From Gammaproteobacteria bacterium (GTDB taxonomy: Bacteria; Pseudomonadota; Gammaproteobacteria; Pseudomonadales; Pseudohongiellaceae): DNA of 64,000 nucleotides. The position numbers were made by a program, and so were the translations under genes. The stretch spans positions 310,001-374,000 of the forward strand of contig JAJFKE010000023.1 of assembly GCA_021773355.1 (NCBI GenBank), in the 5' to 3' direction. This document shows positions 26,802 to 34,686 of this stretch, one piece after another (position 1 is the first letter of the stretch; each line of letters opens with the position of its first letter). The notes under the pieces were generated by a model, which made no database searches, had not been told where the DNA came from, and saw nothing but the letters and a program-made list of their open reading frames with translations.

Positions 26802-27438
26802 AGCCCCGTACCTGAGATTTCGAGCCACTGCTTTGTAGAAAATAACTCACTAACAAAATGAGACATCCCGCCATTAACAACACGGCAACAGCACCCCACA
26901 GAATTTGATTTACATCAAACCAGAGCACAAAGTAAAAACTGGTTGCCAGCGTTCCACCCGCGCTTCCGATGGTTGAGACAAAAAACAATTGACCTGCCAT
27001 ATGACCACTGTGCTCATGAGTGTTGACCATCAGGCGCACGGAATAAGGCGAAATCATGCCAAGAATACTAGTGGGAATAAAATAGAGAAAGATGGACGCG
27101 AACAGAGACCCGTAACGCGGGTCTTCAATCGCTAAAAAGATTGGCCTCATGATAGCGTCTGCAAAGACAATAATAGGTATTGAAAATGCGGCCGCCATGA
27201 TAAAAAAGAGAGCGAAGGTTGTTGGGTTGGGATTACGCGTGGACAATCTACCTCCGATTAAATAACCAACCGAAAGTGCCAACATAAATATGGTAATGAG
27301 GCTGCCCCAAACGGAAAGACTACCTCCAAAATAAGGAGCCATTATTCGAGCACCCAACATCTCAATGGTCATGATGCTAAAACCGCTAACAAAGGCTACA
27401 CAGATGATTACTATTCTTGGCAGACTGACTGAATTCAC
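26785..27438 (-). CDS. Membrane half of a fused spermidine synthase-like/MFS-type protein
   Basis: A 217-residue integral membrane protein with six hydrophobic helices. It resembles the N-terminal half of 'fused MFS/spermidine synthase' proteins: 'FSIMTIEMLGARIMAPYFGGSLSVWGSLI' and 'GRLSTRNPNP' are typical. The start is a GTG. Its stop codon overlaps the start of the exported synthase-like half, so both are probably translated together and act as one complex at the inner membrane. Function unknown. Confidence 0.8.
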   Translation of the reverse strand: MNSVSLPRIVIICVAFVSGFSIMTIEMLGARIMAPYFGGSLSVWGSLITIFMLALSVGYLIGGRLSTRNPNPTTFALFFIMAAAFSIPIIVFADAIMRPIFLAIEDPRYGSLFASIFLYFIPTSILGMISPYSVRLMVNTHEHSGHMAGQLFFVSTIGSAGGTLATSFYFVLWFDVNQILWGAVAVLLMAGCLILLVSYFLQSSGSKSQVRGYEKQT

Positions 27439-27602
27439 GGCGTAGACGCTTCTCTTGCATTATTTTGAGAGGGCTAAAAGTACCACTGAAGAGCGCGGGA
27501 ATGGAAGGCTTAAGCGACAATCAGACAATCTGCTGGCGCTAGTGGAGATGTTTGCGACCTAAACCAGAGCAAATAGCCCCTTAGCTGCCGCTACAGCAAC
27601 TC

Positions 27603-28388
27603 CTATCTGGACCCCAGATGGCGGCCGCCGTCGATGGCGATTACCTGACCTGTCATGTATTTGGAGGCGTTGCAAGCCAAATACAGTGCAAGTCCCGCCA
27701 TGTCGGTTGGCCTGCCGATGCGGCCCAAGGGGTTTTCTGCTTCGATCTTGTCGCGAAATTTACTCAGGGTGTAATCCATCATTTGGCTCTCGAATGCTCC
27801 CGGGGCAATGGCATTGACGGTAATTCCCTTAGGAGCCAGCCGAACCGCCAAATTCTTGGTGAGGAAATGCACTGCAGCCTTACTCGCACCGTAGGCGAAA
27901 TTGTCCATGCTGGACACTCGCAGACCATCTATGGAGCCGATATTGATCACCCGACTCGGGTCTTCCGGTGACGAATCTTTGCGTAGCAGGGGCATGAGAT
28001 CACGAGTTAGCGTGAAAATGGCCTTCACGTTTATATCCATTACCTTGTCGTAACCTTCATCAGGGTAGTCTTCAAAAGGCGCACCCCAAGCGGCACCAGC
28101 ATTGTTCACCAGAATATCAATCTTCTGTTCGCGCTGTTTAATTTCGGTGATAAAGGAATCGCGGCCTTCTTTAGTAGAAAGGTCAGCCGGGATTGCGATA
28201 CAGGTTCCAAAGGCGGATAGCTCTTTGGCTGTTGCCTCACAGGCATCTGCCTTACGCGCGGTGATATAAGTTTTTACGCCGTTGGCCACATAACCTTGAG
28301 CGATCATTTTCCCTATCCCTCTGGAGCCGCCAGTAACTATCGCCACCTTGCCATCCACCAAAAATAATTCGCTTATATCGAAAGTCAT
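27603..28388 (-). CDS. Short-chain dehydrogenase/reductase
   Basis: A 261-residue classical SDR. The coenzyme loop is 'VTGGSRGIGKMIA' (TGxxxGxG), followed by 'NNAGAAWG', Ser in 'INIGSIDG', 'YGASKAAVHF' (YxxxK) and 'IAPGAFES'. The ribosome site AAGGAG lies 7 nt before the ATG. It is the last gene of a five-gene operon with an APH-like kinase, a histidine phosphatase and two ACADs. In that setting it could reduce or oxidise a keto/hydroxy group on an acyl-CoA, the role LvaD has in levulinate catabolism. This is inference from context. Confidence 0.88.
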   Translation of the reverse strand: MTFDISELFLVDGKVAIVTGGSRGIGKMIAQGYVANGVKTYITARKADACEATAKELSAFGTCIAIPADLSTKEGRDSFITEIKQREQKIDILVNNAGAAWGAPFEDYPDEGYDKVMDINVKAIFTLTRDLMPLLRKDSSPEDPSRVINIGSIDGLRVSSMDNFAYGASKAAVHFLTKNLAVRLAPKGITVNAIAPGAFESQMMDYTLSKFRDKIEAENPLGRIGRPTDMAGLALYLACNASKYMTGQVIAIDGGRHLGSR

Positions 28389-28423
28389 TGAAAACTCCTT
28401 AGCTTGTTTTTTTACGAGTCTAC

Positions 28424-29503
28424 TTAAGTTGTAACTTTACCAGCGATAATCAGCTCGCACATCTGCTGTAGAATATGTGTCTTCTTTACCATCATGGCAA
28501 AGCGTTGATCTTTAGTAAGACCCTGATAGTAGCGGTAGTAAATTTGTTGCCCGATCACTGCCAAACGAAATAGGCCAAAACAAAAATAGAAAGGAAAATT
28601 ATCAACCGCTATGCCCGTCTTCTCTTGAAAGCGAGCAACGATTTCAGCTCGGCTTGGCGCCCCTTCTATATCACTTGGCATTGTTCGGAATTGACGAAAA
28701 AAATCAGGATCAGAAGTTTCTACCCAATAACCCAAGGTGCAGCCCAAATCCATTAGCGGGTCGCCAACAGTTGCCATTTCCCAATCCAGTACACCAATGA
28801 CCTGCAAGGGATTTTCAACAGAGAAAATAACATTGTCCAATTTGTAATCGTTATGGATTACGCTCGCCTTGCCACTCTCCGCGGGCATATTGTCATTCAA
28901 CCATTGCATGGTGGCGTCACAATTTACCGTGTCCGGAGTGACGGCATCGACCCAGCGTTTACACCAGCCCTCGACCTGACGTCTTACATAACCTTCGGGT
29001 CTACCAAATGTATCTAGCCCGGCTTCAACCAGATCCACCGAATGCAACTCGCTTAATACATCAAAAAAGTTAAACAGTTGTTGCCGAATCTGATCCGGAC
29101 TCAGCTTGAGGCTTTGCGGATATTCGCGACGAATCACCAAGCCCTCTATGTAGGTCATCAGATAAAAATCACAGCCTATTACTTCATGATCTTCGCAGAA
29201 ATGAATGGGAACAGGCCCGTATGAAAACACCTTTTGCAGGGCCGAGAGGATCTTAAATTCCCGCGACATATCATGGGCAGACTTTACCGTACTGCCAAAC
29301 GGTGGTCGTCTTAGCACCCATTTTTCATCACCACTACTTAATAAATAGGTGAGGTTAGAGAACCCGCCGGGGAATTGCTTAATCTCGAGAGTAGCCGCCG
29401 CACCGCCGAGGACCGGTTCCAGATATTGCCTAAGGCAACCCAGGTCCAATTCCTCACCTTCACGCATAGTGCCTGCTTGGTCTACCAAATCATTATTAGT
29501 CAA
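28424..29503 (-). CDS. Phosphotransferase of the APH/ACAD10-11 kinase family
   Basis: A 359-residue kinase-fold protein. The catalytic loop is 'SVIHNDYKLDNVIF' (HxDxxxxN) and the metal-binding motif is 'VIGVLDWEMATVGDPLMDLG'. The N-lobe has 'FPGGFSNLTYLL' and 'KWVLRRPP' (ATP Lys region). This is the subgroup found fused to acyl-CoA dehydrogenases in ACAD10/ACAD11 and as LvaA in Pseudomonas, which phosphorylate hydroxyacyl-CoA. It sits directly beside two ACAD genes. Its start is a TTG at 29503, with AGGA 7 nt upstream; the next gene upstream ends 16 bp away. Confidence 0.85.
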   Translation of the reverse strand: MTNNDLVDQAGTMREGEELDLGCLRQYLEPVLGGAAATLEIKQFPGGFSNLTYLLSSGDEKWVLRRPPFGSTVKSAHDMSREFKILSALQKVFSYGPVPIHFCEDHEVIGCDFYLMTYIEGLVIRREYPQSLKLSPDQIRQQLFNFFDVLSELHSVDLVEAGLDTFGRPEGYVRRQVEGWCKRWVDAVTPDTVNCDATMQWLNDNMPAESGKASVIHNDYKLDNVIFSVENPLQVIGVLDWEMATVGDPLMDLGCTLGYWVETSDPDFFRQFRTMPSDIEGAPSRAEIVARFQEKTGIAVDNFPFYFCFGLFRLAVIGQQIYYRYYQGLTKDQRFAMMVKKTHILQQMCELIIAGKVTT

Positions 29504-29519
29504 AGCGAAATCCTTTGCC

Positions 29520-30230
29520 TTATCTGTAGGTAATCATATGTTGCAAGCCCGGGCGCTCAAGATGGGGCAAACTATTAAACTGAGTTAGCGATACCTTTCC
29601 CTGTCCGTATTTTACCCGGCTCACCGAACTATTACGCACCATCCAGTTAGTGGTGATGACTGACTCATCAGGAAATTGTAATACTCTTTGCAATGCCATT
29701 GCTATTACGCCGCCTGATGTAGAGATCAGGATACGCGATCCGCTGCCATGCCGGGTCATTATTTCATCGATGGCAAGGTGGACTCGTTGTTGAAAATCCA
29801 ACCAGTATTCGAAGCTGCTGTCTTTCTCACTCGGTTGCAATTCACCGCGAATCCACTTCGCGCAGGCGGCTTCGAAAACAGACTGAAATAGACGTTCATC
29901 TCTAATTGGCCATTCTGGCTTCGAGGCGAAGCCATCCTCTGCGGCATGATTCCGAAGGTAAATACGCATCAACGGATCACCATTGTATTCATTGAAGGCA
30001 GGATTTTCGGTGAATGCAGCAGGCGAATTCTTTACCAGGGATAGTAATTCATTTGCCGTTTCTTTTTGCCTTAATAGGGAACCGCTGTAAATATGATCGA
30101 ATTGTTCACCTACCTCTTGCCAGTGTCGCGCAAGAATTTTGACTTGCTCGACACCTTTCTCACTTAATTTATCATAAGAATCAGTGCCAAAGGACGCCTG
30201 TCCATGGCGAACTAAAATCAATTCACTCAT
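29520..30230 (-). CDS. Histidine phosphatase family protein
   Basis: A 236-residue phosphoglycerate-mutase-like protein with the N-terminal 'LVRHGQASFG' nucleophile His and 'YSGSLLRQKETANEL' (Arg of the active site). The usual second motif SHGG reads 'STSGGVIA' here, so the proton-donor His is not in its normal place. Some related families share this. It probably cleaves a phosphomonoester, and its position between the kinase and ACADs hints at removal of a phosphorylated dead-end. Substrate unknown. Confidence 0.8.
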   Translation of the reverse strand: MSELILVRHGQASFGTDSYDKLSEKGVEQVKILARHWQEVGEQFDHIYSGSLLRQKETANELLSLVKNSPAAFTENPAFNEYNGDPLMRIYLRNHAAEDGFASKPEWPIRDERLFQSVFEAACAKWIRGELQPSEKDSSFEYWLDFQQRVHLAIDEIMTRHGSGSRILISTSGGVIAMALQRVLQFPDESVITTNWMVRNSSVSRVKYGQGKVSLTQFNSLPHLERPGLQHMITYR

Positions 30231-30276
30231 ACAACCAGAGGGCCCCGCCGATCTACATTAGAGTTCATGAAGCCAA

Positions 30277-31410
30277 CTAAAGTGAGGCAAATCGTTCTGT
30301 GTGATAGTCGGTATTTCCAAACATAATTTCCACGGCGGTTACCAGCTTGAATAAATGCCCAACATCCAGCTCTTCCGTCATGCCGATACCGCCGTGAATT
30401 TGAATCGCTTCCTGACTTACCTTGCGAATCGCCTTGCCTACCCTACTCTTGGCCGCGGAGACAGCCTTGGTTTTTTCTAGCTGATTATCGCCGCTGTCCA
30501 ACTTCATTGCCGCCATAATAACAATCGAACGCGCCAACTGACATTCGATAAACATATCGGCCATGCGATGCTGCAATGCCTGAAAAGTACCAATCGCCGT
30601 ACCAAATTGTTTACGGGTCTTGCTGTACTCTACGGTCTTATGCAGCAGAGCCTCCATAGCGCCAACTGCCTCACCACTCACCGCCACGGTAGCTCGGTCG
30701 ATAGTTGCTTGCAGGGCTGAGAAGGCGGTAGCTGCTGAGCCCAATCTAGCCGATGCTGGCACAGTTACGTCTTTAAGGCTTATTTCTGCTGCCTTCTTGC
30801 CATCGACATTGGCATAGGCGTGAATGGAAATTCCAGTACTGGCTGCGTCGACCAGGAATACAGAGATTCCTTCACTATCTGTGGCTTCACCGGATTCCCG
30901 CGCCACCACCACTAACACTTCCGCATTCGAAGCATTTAAAACTGCCGTCTTATCGCCATTGATAACTACCGAGTCGCCATCCGCTACTGCCGTAGTCTTG
31001 ATATTGGCTAGATTGTAACGACTGCCTGGCTCCGCATAAGCACAAGCCAACTGCAACTTGCCTTCCATTATCTGCGGCAATATCTCTGCTTTCTGCTCCG
31101 CACTGCCTTGTGCGCTGATCAATCCACCGGAGAGTACAGCCGTTGCGATAAACGGTTCCACCAACATGGCCTTGCCAAATTCTTCCATCATCACCGCAAG
31201 GTCAACTGCCGATCCACCGAAGCCACCATCGGCTTCACTGAAAGGCACAGTCAACCAGCCTAACTCGGCGAATAATTGCCAATTTTCTTCGCTGTACCCT
31301 TTATCACTATCAATAATTTTATTGCGAGTATCGAAGTCATAACTTTTATGAACAAACTTCTGCACACTCTCTTGCAGCATTTGTTGTTCTTCTGTGTTCG
31401 AAAAATCCAC
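30277..31410 (-). CDS. Acyl-CoA dehydrogenase-like protein lacking the usual catalytic Glu
   Basis: A 377-residue ACAD. It has 'GWLTVPFSEADGGFGG', 'TRKQFGTAIGTFQALQHRMAD' and 'IQIHGGIGMTEELDVGHLF'. The C-terminal segment is 'AVEIMFGNTDYHTERF', with no Glu where 'YEGT' sits in ordinary members. The start is GTG at 31410 with GAGG 7 nt upstream. Ordinary ACADs oxidise acyl-CoA to 2-enoyl-CoA; here a heteromeric partner or non-standard elimination chemistry is possible. The partner is the ACAD starting at 32669, 59 bp upstream. Confidence 0.85.
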   Translation of the reverse strand: MDFSNTEEQQMLQESVQKFVHKSYDFDTRNKIIDSDKGYSEENWQLFAELGWLTVPFSEADGGFGGSAVDLAVMMEEFGKAMLVEPFIATAVLSGGLISAQGSAEQKAEILPQIMEGKLQLACAYAEPGSRYNLANIKTTAVADGDSVVINGDKTAVLNASNAEVLVVVARESGEATDSEGISVFLVDAASTGISIHAYANVDGKKAAEISLKDVTVPASARLGSAATAFSALQATIDRATVAVSGEAVGAMEALLHKTVEYSKTRKQFGTAIGTFQALQHRMADMFIECQLARSIVIMAAMKLDSGDNQLEKTKAVSAAKSRVGKAIRKVSQEAIQIHGGIGMTEELDVGHLFKLVTAVEIMFGNTDYHTERFASL

Positions 31411-31469
31411 GATCTTTCCTCTTTAAATTCTGTGTACACGAAAGCCAATCGTCGGCGTTCATCATTCGC

Positions 31470-32669
31470 TTATAAACCCAACACCGCCTTACTGATGATA
31501 TTGCGTTGAATTTCATTCGAGCCACCAAAAATTGATAACTTTCGGTTATTAAAATAGGTCAATGCTGCGGCCGCAGAATTACCCGGCCCTATCGACTCAC
31601 CTTGAAATCCATCTTCAAATTGCTCAGGAACGAAGGGAAGACAGTGATATCCAGCAAGGTCAACAAATAACTCATCCATCAGTTGCGCCAACTCGGTACC
31701 TACTATCTTCAATATTGAGGACTCAGGTCCCGGCGCCTTGCCCACGCTTAATGCTGCCAGTGTTCGCAATTCAGAATATTCCAATGCCTGTAGCTCAATC
31801 TCCGCTTCCGCTAGTTTCTTTTTGAAGGCTGTATTGTCCATCATGTTTCCACCGAAGCCATCGTCTGTGTTGCTGGCGATTCGTTTCAGGGCAGCCAAAC
31901 GACGTTTGCCTCTTGGCACGCCTGAAATATTAGTACGCTCATGAGTCAGCAACACCTTGGCATAGGTCCAGCCTTTATTCTCTTCACCGATTAGATTGCT
32001 TGCAGAAACTCTAACGTCATCAAAAAATACTTCGTTGACTTCGGCGTGACCATCCAACAATACAATAGGCTTTAAGGTGATGCCGGGGCTCTTCATGTCT
32101 ATCAACAGAAAGCTGATGCCTTCTTGTTTTTTGACACTATTGTCTGTGCGCACCAGGCAAAAAATCCAATCAGCATATTGACCATAGGTATTCCAGGTCT
32201 TGCTGCCGTTAACCACGTATTCATCGCCGTCTCTGACTGCCGATGTTTTTAACGAGGCAAGATCGGAGCCAGAATTCGGTTCCGAGTAACCCTGACACCA
32301 CCACACATTACTTTCCAGGATATCCGGAAGAAATCGTTGCTTCTGCTCATCGGAGCCATAGGCCATAATCACCGGCGCTACCATTTTCATACCGAAGGGC
32401 ACCGGCTCAGGCGCGCCGATCAGGCCCATCTCAGTGGCAAAAATATGTTTCTGCGTAGCAGTCCAACCGGTGCCGCCGTACTCGACCGGCCAATTAGGAG
32501 CAGCCCAGCCTTTTTTGTAGAGAATTTTCTGCCAATGCACCAATTCTTCTTTGCTTAAACGGATGCCTGCATCAATTTTTTCTCGGTAATCGGCTGGGAA
32601 ATCATTCTGCAAAAACTCTCGAACTTCTTGTTCGAATTGCAGTTCTTCAGCGGTAAAGTCAGCGTTCAA
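31470..32669 (-). CDS. Acyl-CoA dehydrogenase-like protein
   Basis: A 399-residue ACAD with 'GWAAPNWPVEYGGTGW', 'WWCQGYSEPNSGSDLASL' and the C-terminal 'SIFGGSNEIQRNIISKAVLG'. The residue matching the catalytic Glu of 'YEGT/IEGGT' is Phe here, though some ACAD subfamilies place the base elsewhere. A TTG at 32669 has AGGAG 6-7 nt upstream; the GTG at 32696 overlaps that ribosome site, so the shorter start is chosen. First gene of the operon that continues through the second ACAD, phosphatase, kinase and SDR. Confidence 0.87.
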   Translation of the reverse strand: MNADFTAEELQFEQEVREFLQNDFPADYREKIDAGIRLSKEELVHWQKILYKKGWAAPNWPVEYGGTGWTATQKHIFATEMGLIGAPEPVPFGMKMVAPVIMAYGSDEQKQRFLPDILESNVWWCQGYSEPNSGSDLASLKTSAVRDGDEYVVNGSKTWNTYGQYADWIFCLVRTDNSVKKQEGISFLLIDMKSPGITLKPIVLLDGHAEVNEVFFDDVRVSASNLIGEENKGWTYAKVLLTHERTNISGVPRGKRRLAALKRIASNTDDGFGGNMMDNTAFKKKLAEAEIELQALEYSELRTLAALSVGKAPGPESSILKIVGTELAQLMDELFVDLAGYHCLPFVPEQFEDGFQGESIGPGNSAAAALTYFNNRKLSIFGGSNEIQRNIISKAVLGL

Positions 32670-33022
32670 TGTAAATCTCCTGTTTCTTCCGGTCACCTAC
32701 AGTATTAGTCAGCCCTGTGTTAAGGGATGGCGCATGGTTCGGAACGGGCCAGCTAGAATTAAAAAGAACGCGAAGGTTAGCATTATTAACAAGCCTTGAT
32801 AAGCAATAATCGAGCGATTGCTCGGCGAGCCCCAGGCCACGACTTGCGGCTTGATCCAGCGCAAAAGTGTAGAATAATCTATTTAATTTCGACACTCTCG
32901 TTGGATTTGCCTCGTCAAATACGGTATGCTTCGCCCTCTTTTTAACATGTTGTATTTTCAAGCAAAAATTGCAATAAACCTAAAGAACAGAGACTTCCAA
33001 TAGATACTACTCAGGAGATGTC
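32670..33022 (+). promoter_or_regulatory. Intergenic region upstream of pal
   Basis: 353 bp between the ACAD operon (leftward) and pal (rightward). A sigma-70-like promoter is visible at 32901-32930: TTGGAT, an 18-nt spacer, TATGCT, giving a leader of about 85 nt before pal. No ORF is convincing and no dyad matches a known operator. The leftward promoter is not clear. Confidence 0.3.
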
Positions 33023-33565
33023 ATGAAATTCTCTCAATCCACAAAATTTGCACTACTATTTGTTACACTTTTTAGCCTTGCGGCTTGTAGCTCAACCAGC
33101 GAAGAAGCCAGTCCTGAAGTCGTTCAGACCGAGACTGAATCAGGCATAGACGCTACTACCCGTCGCACCCAGGAGCTTGAGGCAGAAGCTCGTGCACGTG
33201 CGGCAGCGGCGGAAGAGCGCATAGCTAGTGCCGCGCTTAATACCACGGTGTTCTATTTCGACTTTGACGTGGCTGAGTTCCGTGCCGCCGACCGCGATGT
33301 TCTGTCTTATCACGCGAGGAATCTGGCTGCTAATACCAACAAGCGTATTCGTCTCGAAGGCCATGCAGATGAGCGCGGCACCCGTGAATACAATCTGGCT
33401 TTGGGCGAACGTCGTGCCGAAGGAATCCTTAACTACCTCATCGTCAATGGCGCAGCGCGTCGACAGATTGAAGTCGTAAGTTATGGTGAAGAACAACCTG
33501 CTGATCGCGGAACAAATGAAGCCGCCTATCAGCGCAACCGTCGAGTAGAAATCGTTACTCCTTAG
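33023..33565 (+). CDS. pal: Peptidoglycan-associated lipoprotein Pal
   Basis: A 180-residue outer-membrane lipoprotein. The signal ends at lipobox 'SLAAC' (Cys22). A charged Ala/Glu-rich linker follows. The OmpA-like peptidoglycan-binding domain covers about 70-178: 'VFYFDFDVAEF', 'RIRLEGHADERGTREYNLAL', 'LGERRAEGILNYL' and 'YQRNRRVEIV', with the Asp and Arg that hold diaminopimelate. Pal links the outer membrane to the wall in the Tol-Pal system. The tolB gene that normally precedes it is not here, so this may be a detached pal or an OmpA-family paralogue. A strong terminator follows. Confidence 0.87.
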   Translation: MKFSQSTKFALLFVTLFSLAACSSTSEEASPEVVQTETESGIDATTRRTQELEAEARARAAAAEERIASAALNTTVFYFDFDVAEFRAADRDVLSYHARNLAANTNKRIRLEGHADERGTREYNLALGERRAEGILNYLIVNGAARRQIEVVSYGEEQPADRGTNEAAYQRNRRVEIVTP

Positions 33566-33600
33566 AGTAGTCTTTTACGGTTTATTGCAGTTTGGAAGTT

Positions 33601-33631
33601 AGGCCGCACCTTTGTGTTCGGCCTTTTTTTT
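33601..33631 (+). terminator. Rho-independent terminator of pal
   Basis: AGGCCG (33601-33606) pairs with CGGCCT (33619-33624), with additional inner CAC/GTG pairing, followed by eight T residues (33624-33631). It is 35 bp after the pal stop and 26 bp before the end of the convergent esterase gene. Confidence 0.88.
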
Positions 33632-33656
33632 ACTTGAGAATCAACCCGCCGCTCGC

Positions 33657-34652
33657 TTATCTGCGGTTACAGTGTTTCGAAGGAGCCAGCGAGAACACGC
33701 GCCGTAATTCCTGTCCCATCTGTTCAAGCGCAGTCATTCCGGCGGGAATACCGCCAGCAAATGACACAAAAGCGTGAATCATATCTGTGTAACAGACGTG
33801 TTCAACTTTAACAGCATATTCCTTTAGTCGCTTGGCAAAGGCTTGACCCTCGTCGCGCAGAGGATCAAAACCCGCGGTTATCACCAGTGCCGGCGGTAAC
33901 CCGGACAGGTCTGCCAACAACGAGGAAACCATGGGATCGCTGGCGCGCTGCTCCGATTCAAGAAAGTGACTACGAAACCACTGCTTGTTAGCCTTGGTGA
34001 GGAAATAACCTTCGGCAAATTCATCGATAGAAGGGAAGTCCATTCTGTAATCGGTGCCCGGGTAAATCAGCAACTGAAAAATCGGCTGTGGAAATTTTTC
34101 TTGTTTGCAATTGAGAGTGATTGCAATCGCTAGGTTGCCCCCGGCGCTATCACCACCAATCGCTATTTTCTGTGTATCGACCCCCAGGTCTTCACCATTG
34201 TTTCGCAACCACTGGTACACATCGAAACCATCTTGATAGATTCCAGCCGACTTCGTCTCCGGAGCCAAACGGTATTCCACCGACAGCACCAAGCAATTGC
34301 CCAGTGAAGCCAGCTGTTGGCAAACTGTATCATAACCGTCCAGGGTACCCAGCACGTGCCCACCGCCATGAAAATAAAGCAGGGCAGGCTGCAAGCCGTC
34401 AGTGTCCGAGAGTGGTTCATAACGTCTGATTTGCAGGAATCCTGCGCTGCTTGGCACCGAATGATCACTGATACGCTTTAACTCACAGGCTTCGGGAGCA
34501 AAGGGATTACCCAACTCTTCTCGTATTGCCCTCGCTTCTTGCGGAGAGCAATCACTTAGAGGTTTTTGCCTGGCGGAGGCTCTGGCCACTTTGGCGGCCA
34601 TTGGATCTAACTGTTCCGCGCGTTCAGCAATAGAACTGATTAGTTTGCTCAT
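33657..34652 (-). CDS. Alpha/beta hydrolase, hormone-sensitive lipase/acetyl esterase family
   Basis: A 331-residue esterase of the HSL (bacterial family IV) group. The oxyanion motif 'YFHGGGHVLG' (about 93-102) and the nucleophile elbow 'IGGDSAGGNLA' are both present. Asp and His of the triad are in 'FDPLRDEGQAF' and 'DMIHAF'. It is cytoplasmic and cleaves short acyl esters. Start at 34652 is chosen because the longer frame to 34721 overlaps the upstream gene. It may share a transcript with the DUF4105-type gene 34 bp upstream. Confidence 0.9.
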   Translation of the reverse strand: MSKLISSIAERAEQLDPMAAKVARASARQKPLSDCSPQEARAIREELGNPFAPEACELKRISDHSVPSSAGFLQIRRYEPLSDTDGLQPALLYFHGGGHVLGTLDGYDTVCQQLASLGNCLVLSVEYRLAPETKSAGIYQDGFDVYQWLRNNGEDLGVDTQKIAIGGDSAGGNLAIAITLNCKQEKFPQPIFQLLIYPGTDYRMDFPSIDEFAEGYFLTKANKQWFRSHFLESEQRASDPMVSSLLADLSGLPPALVITAGFDPLRDEGQAFAKRLKEYAVKVEHVCYTDMIHAFVSFAGGIPAGMTALEQMGQELRRVFSLAPSKHCNRR

Positions 34653-34686
34653 AAGCCAACTCTCTATTTGTATTTTCAAGGATTTT

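Noticed and set aside
32659..32961. A 100-codon open frame between the ACAD operon and pal
   Set aside because: No recognisable protein or ribosome site, and it overlaps the start of the ACAD gene and the likely pal promoter.
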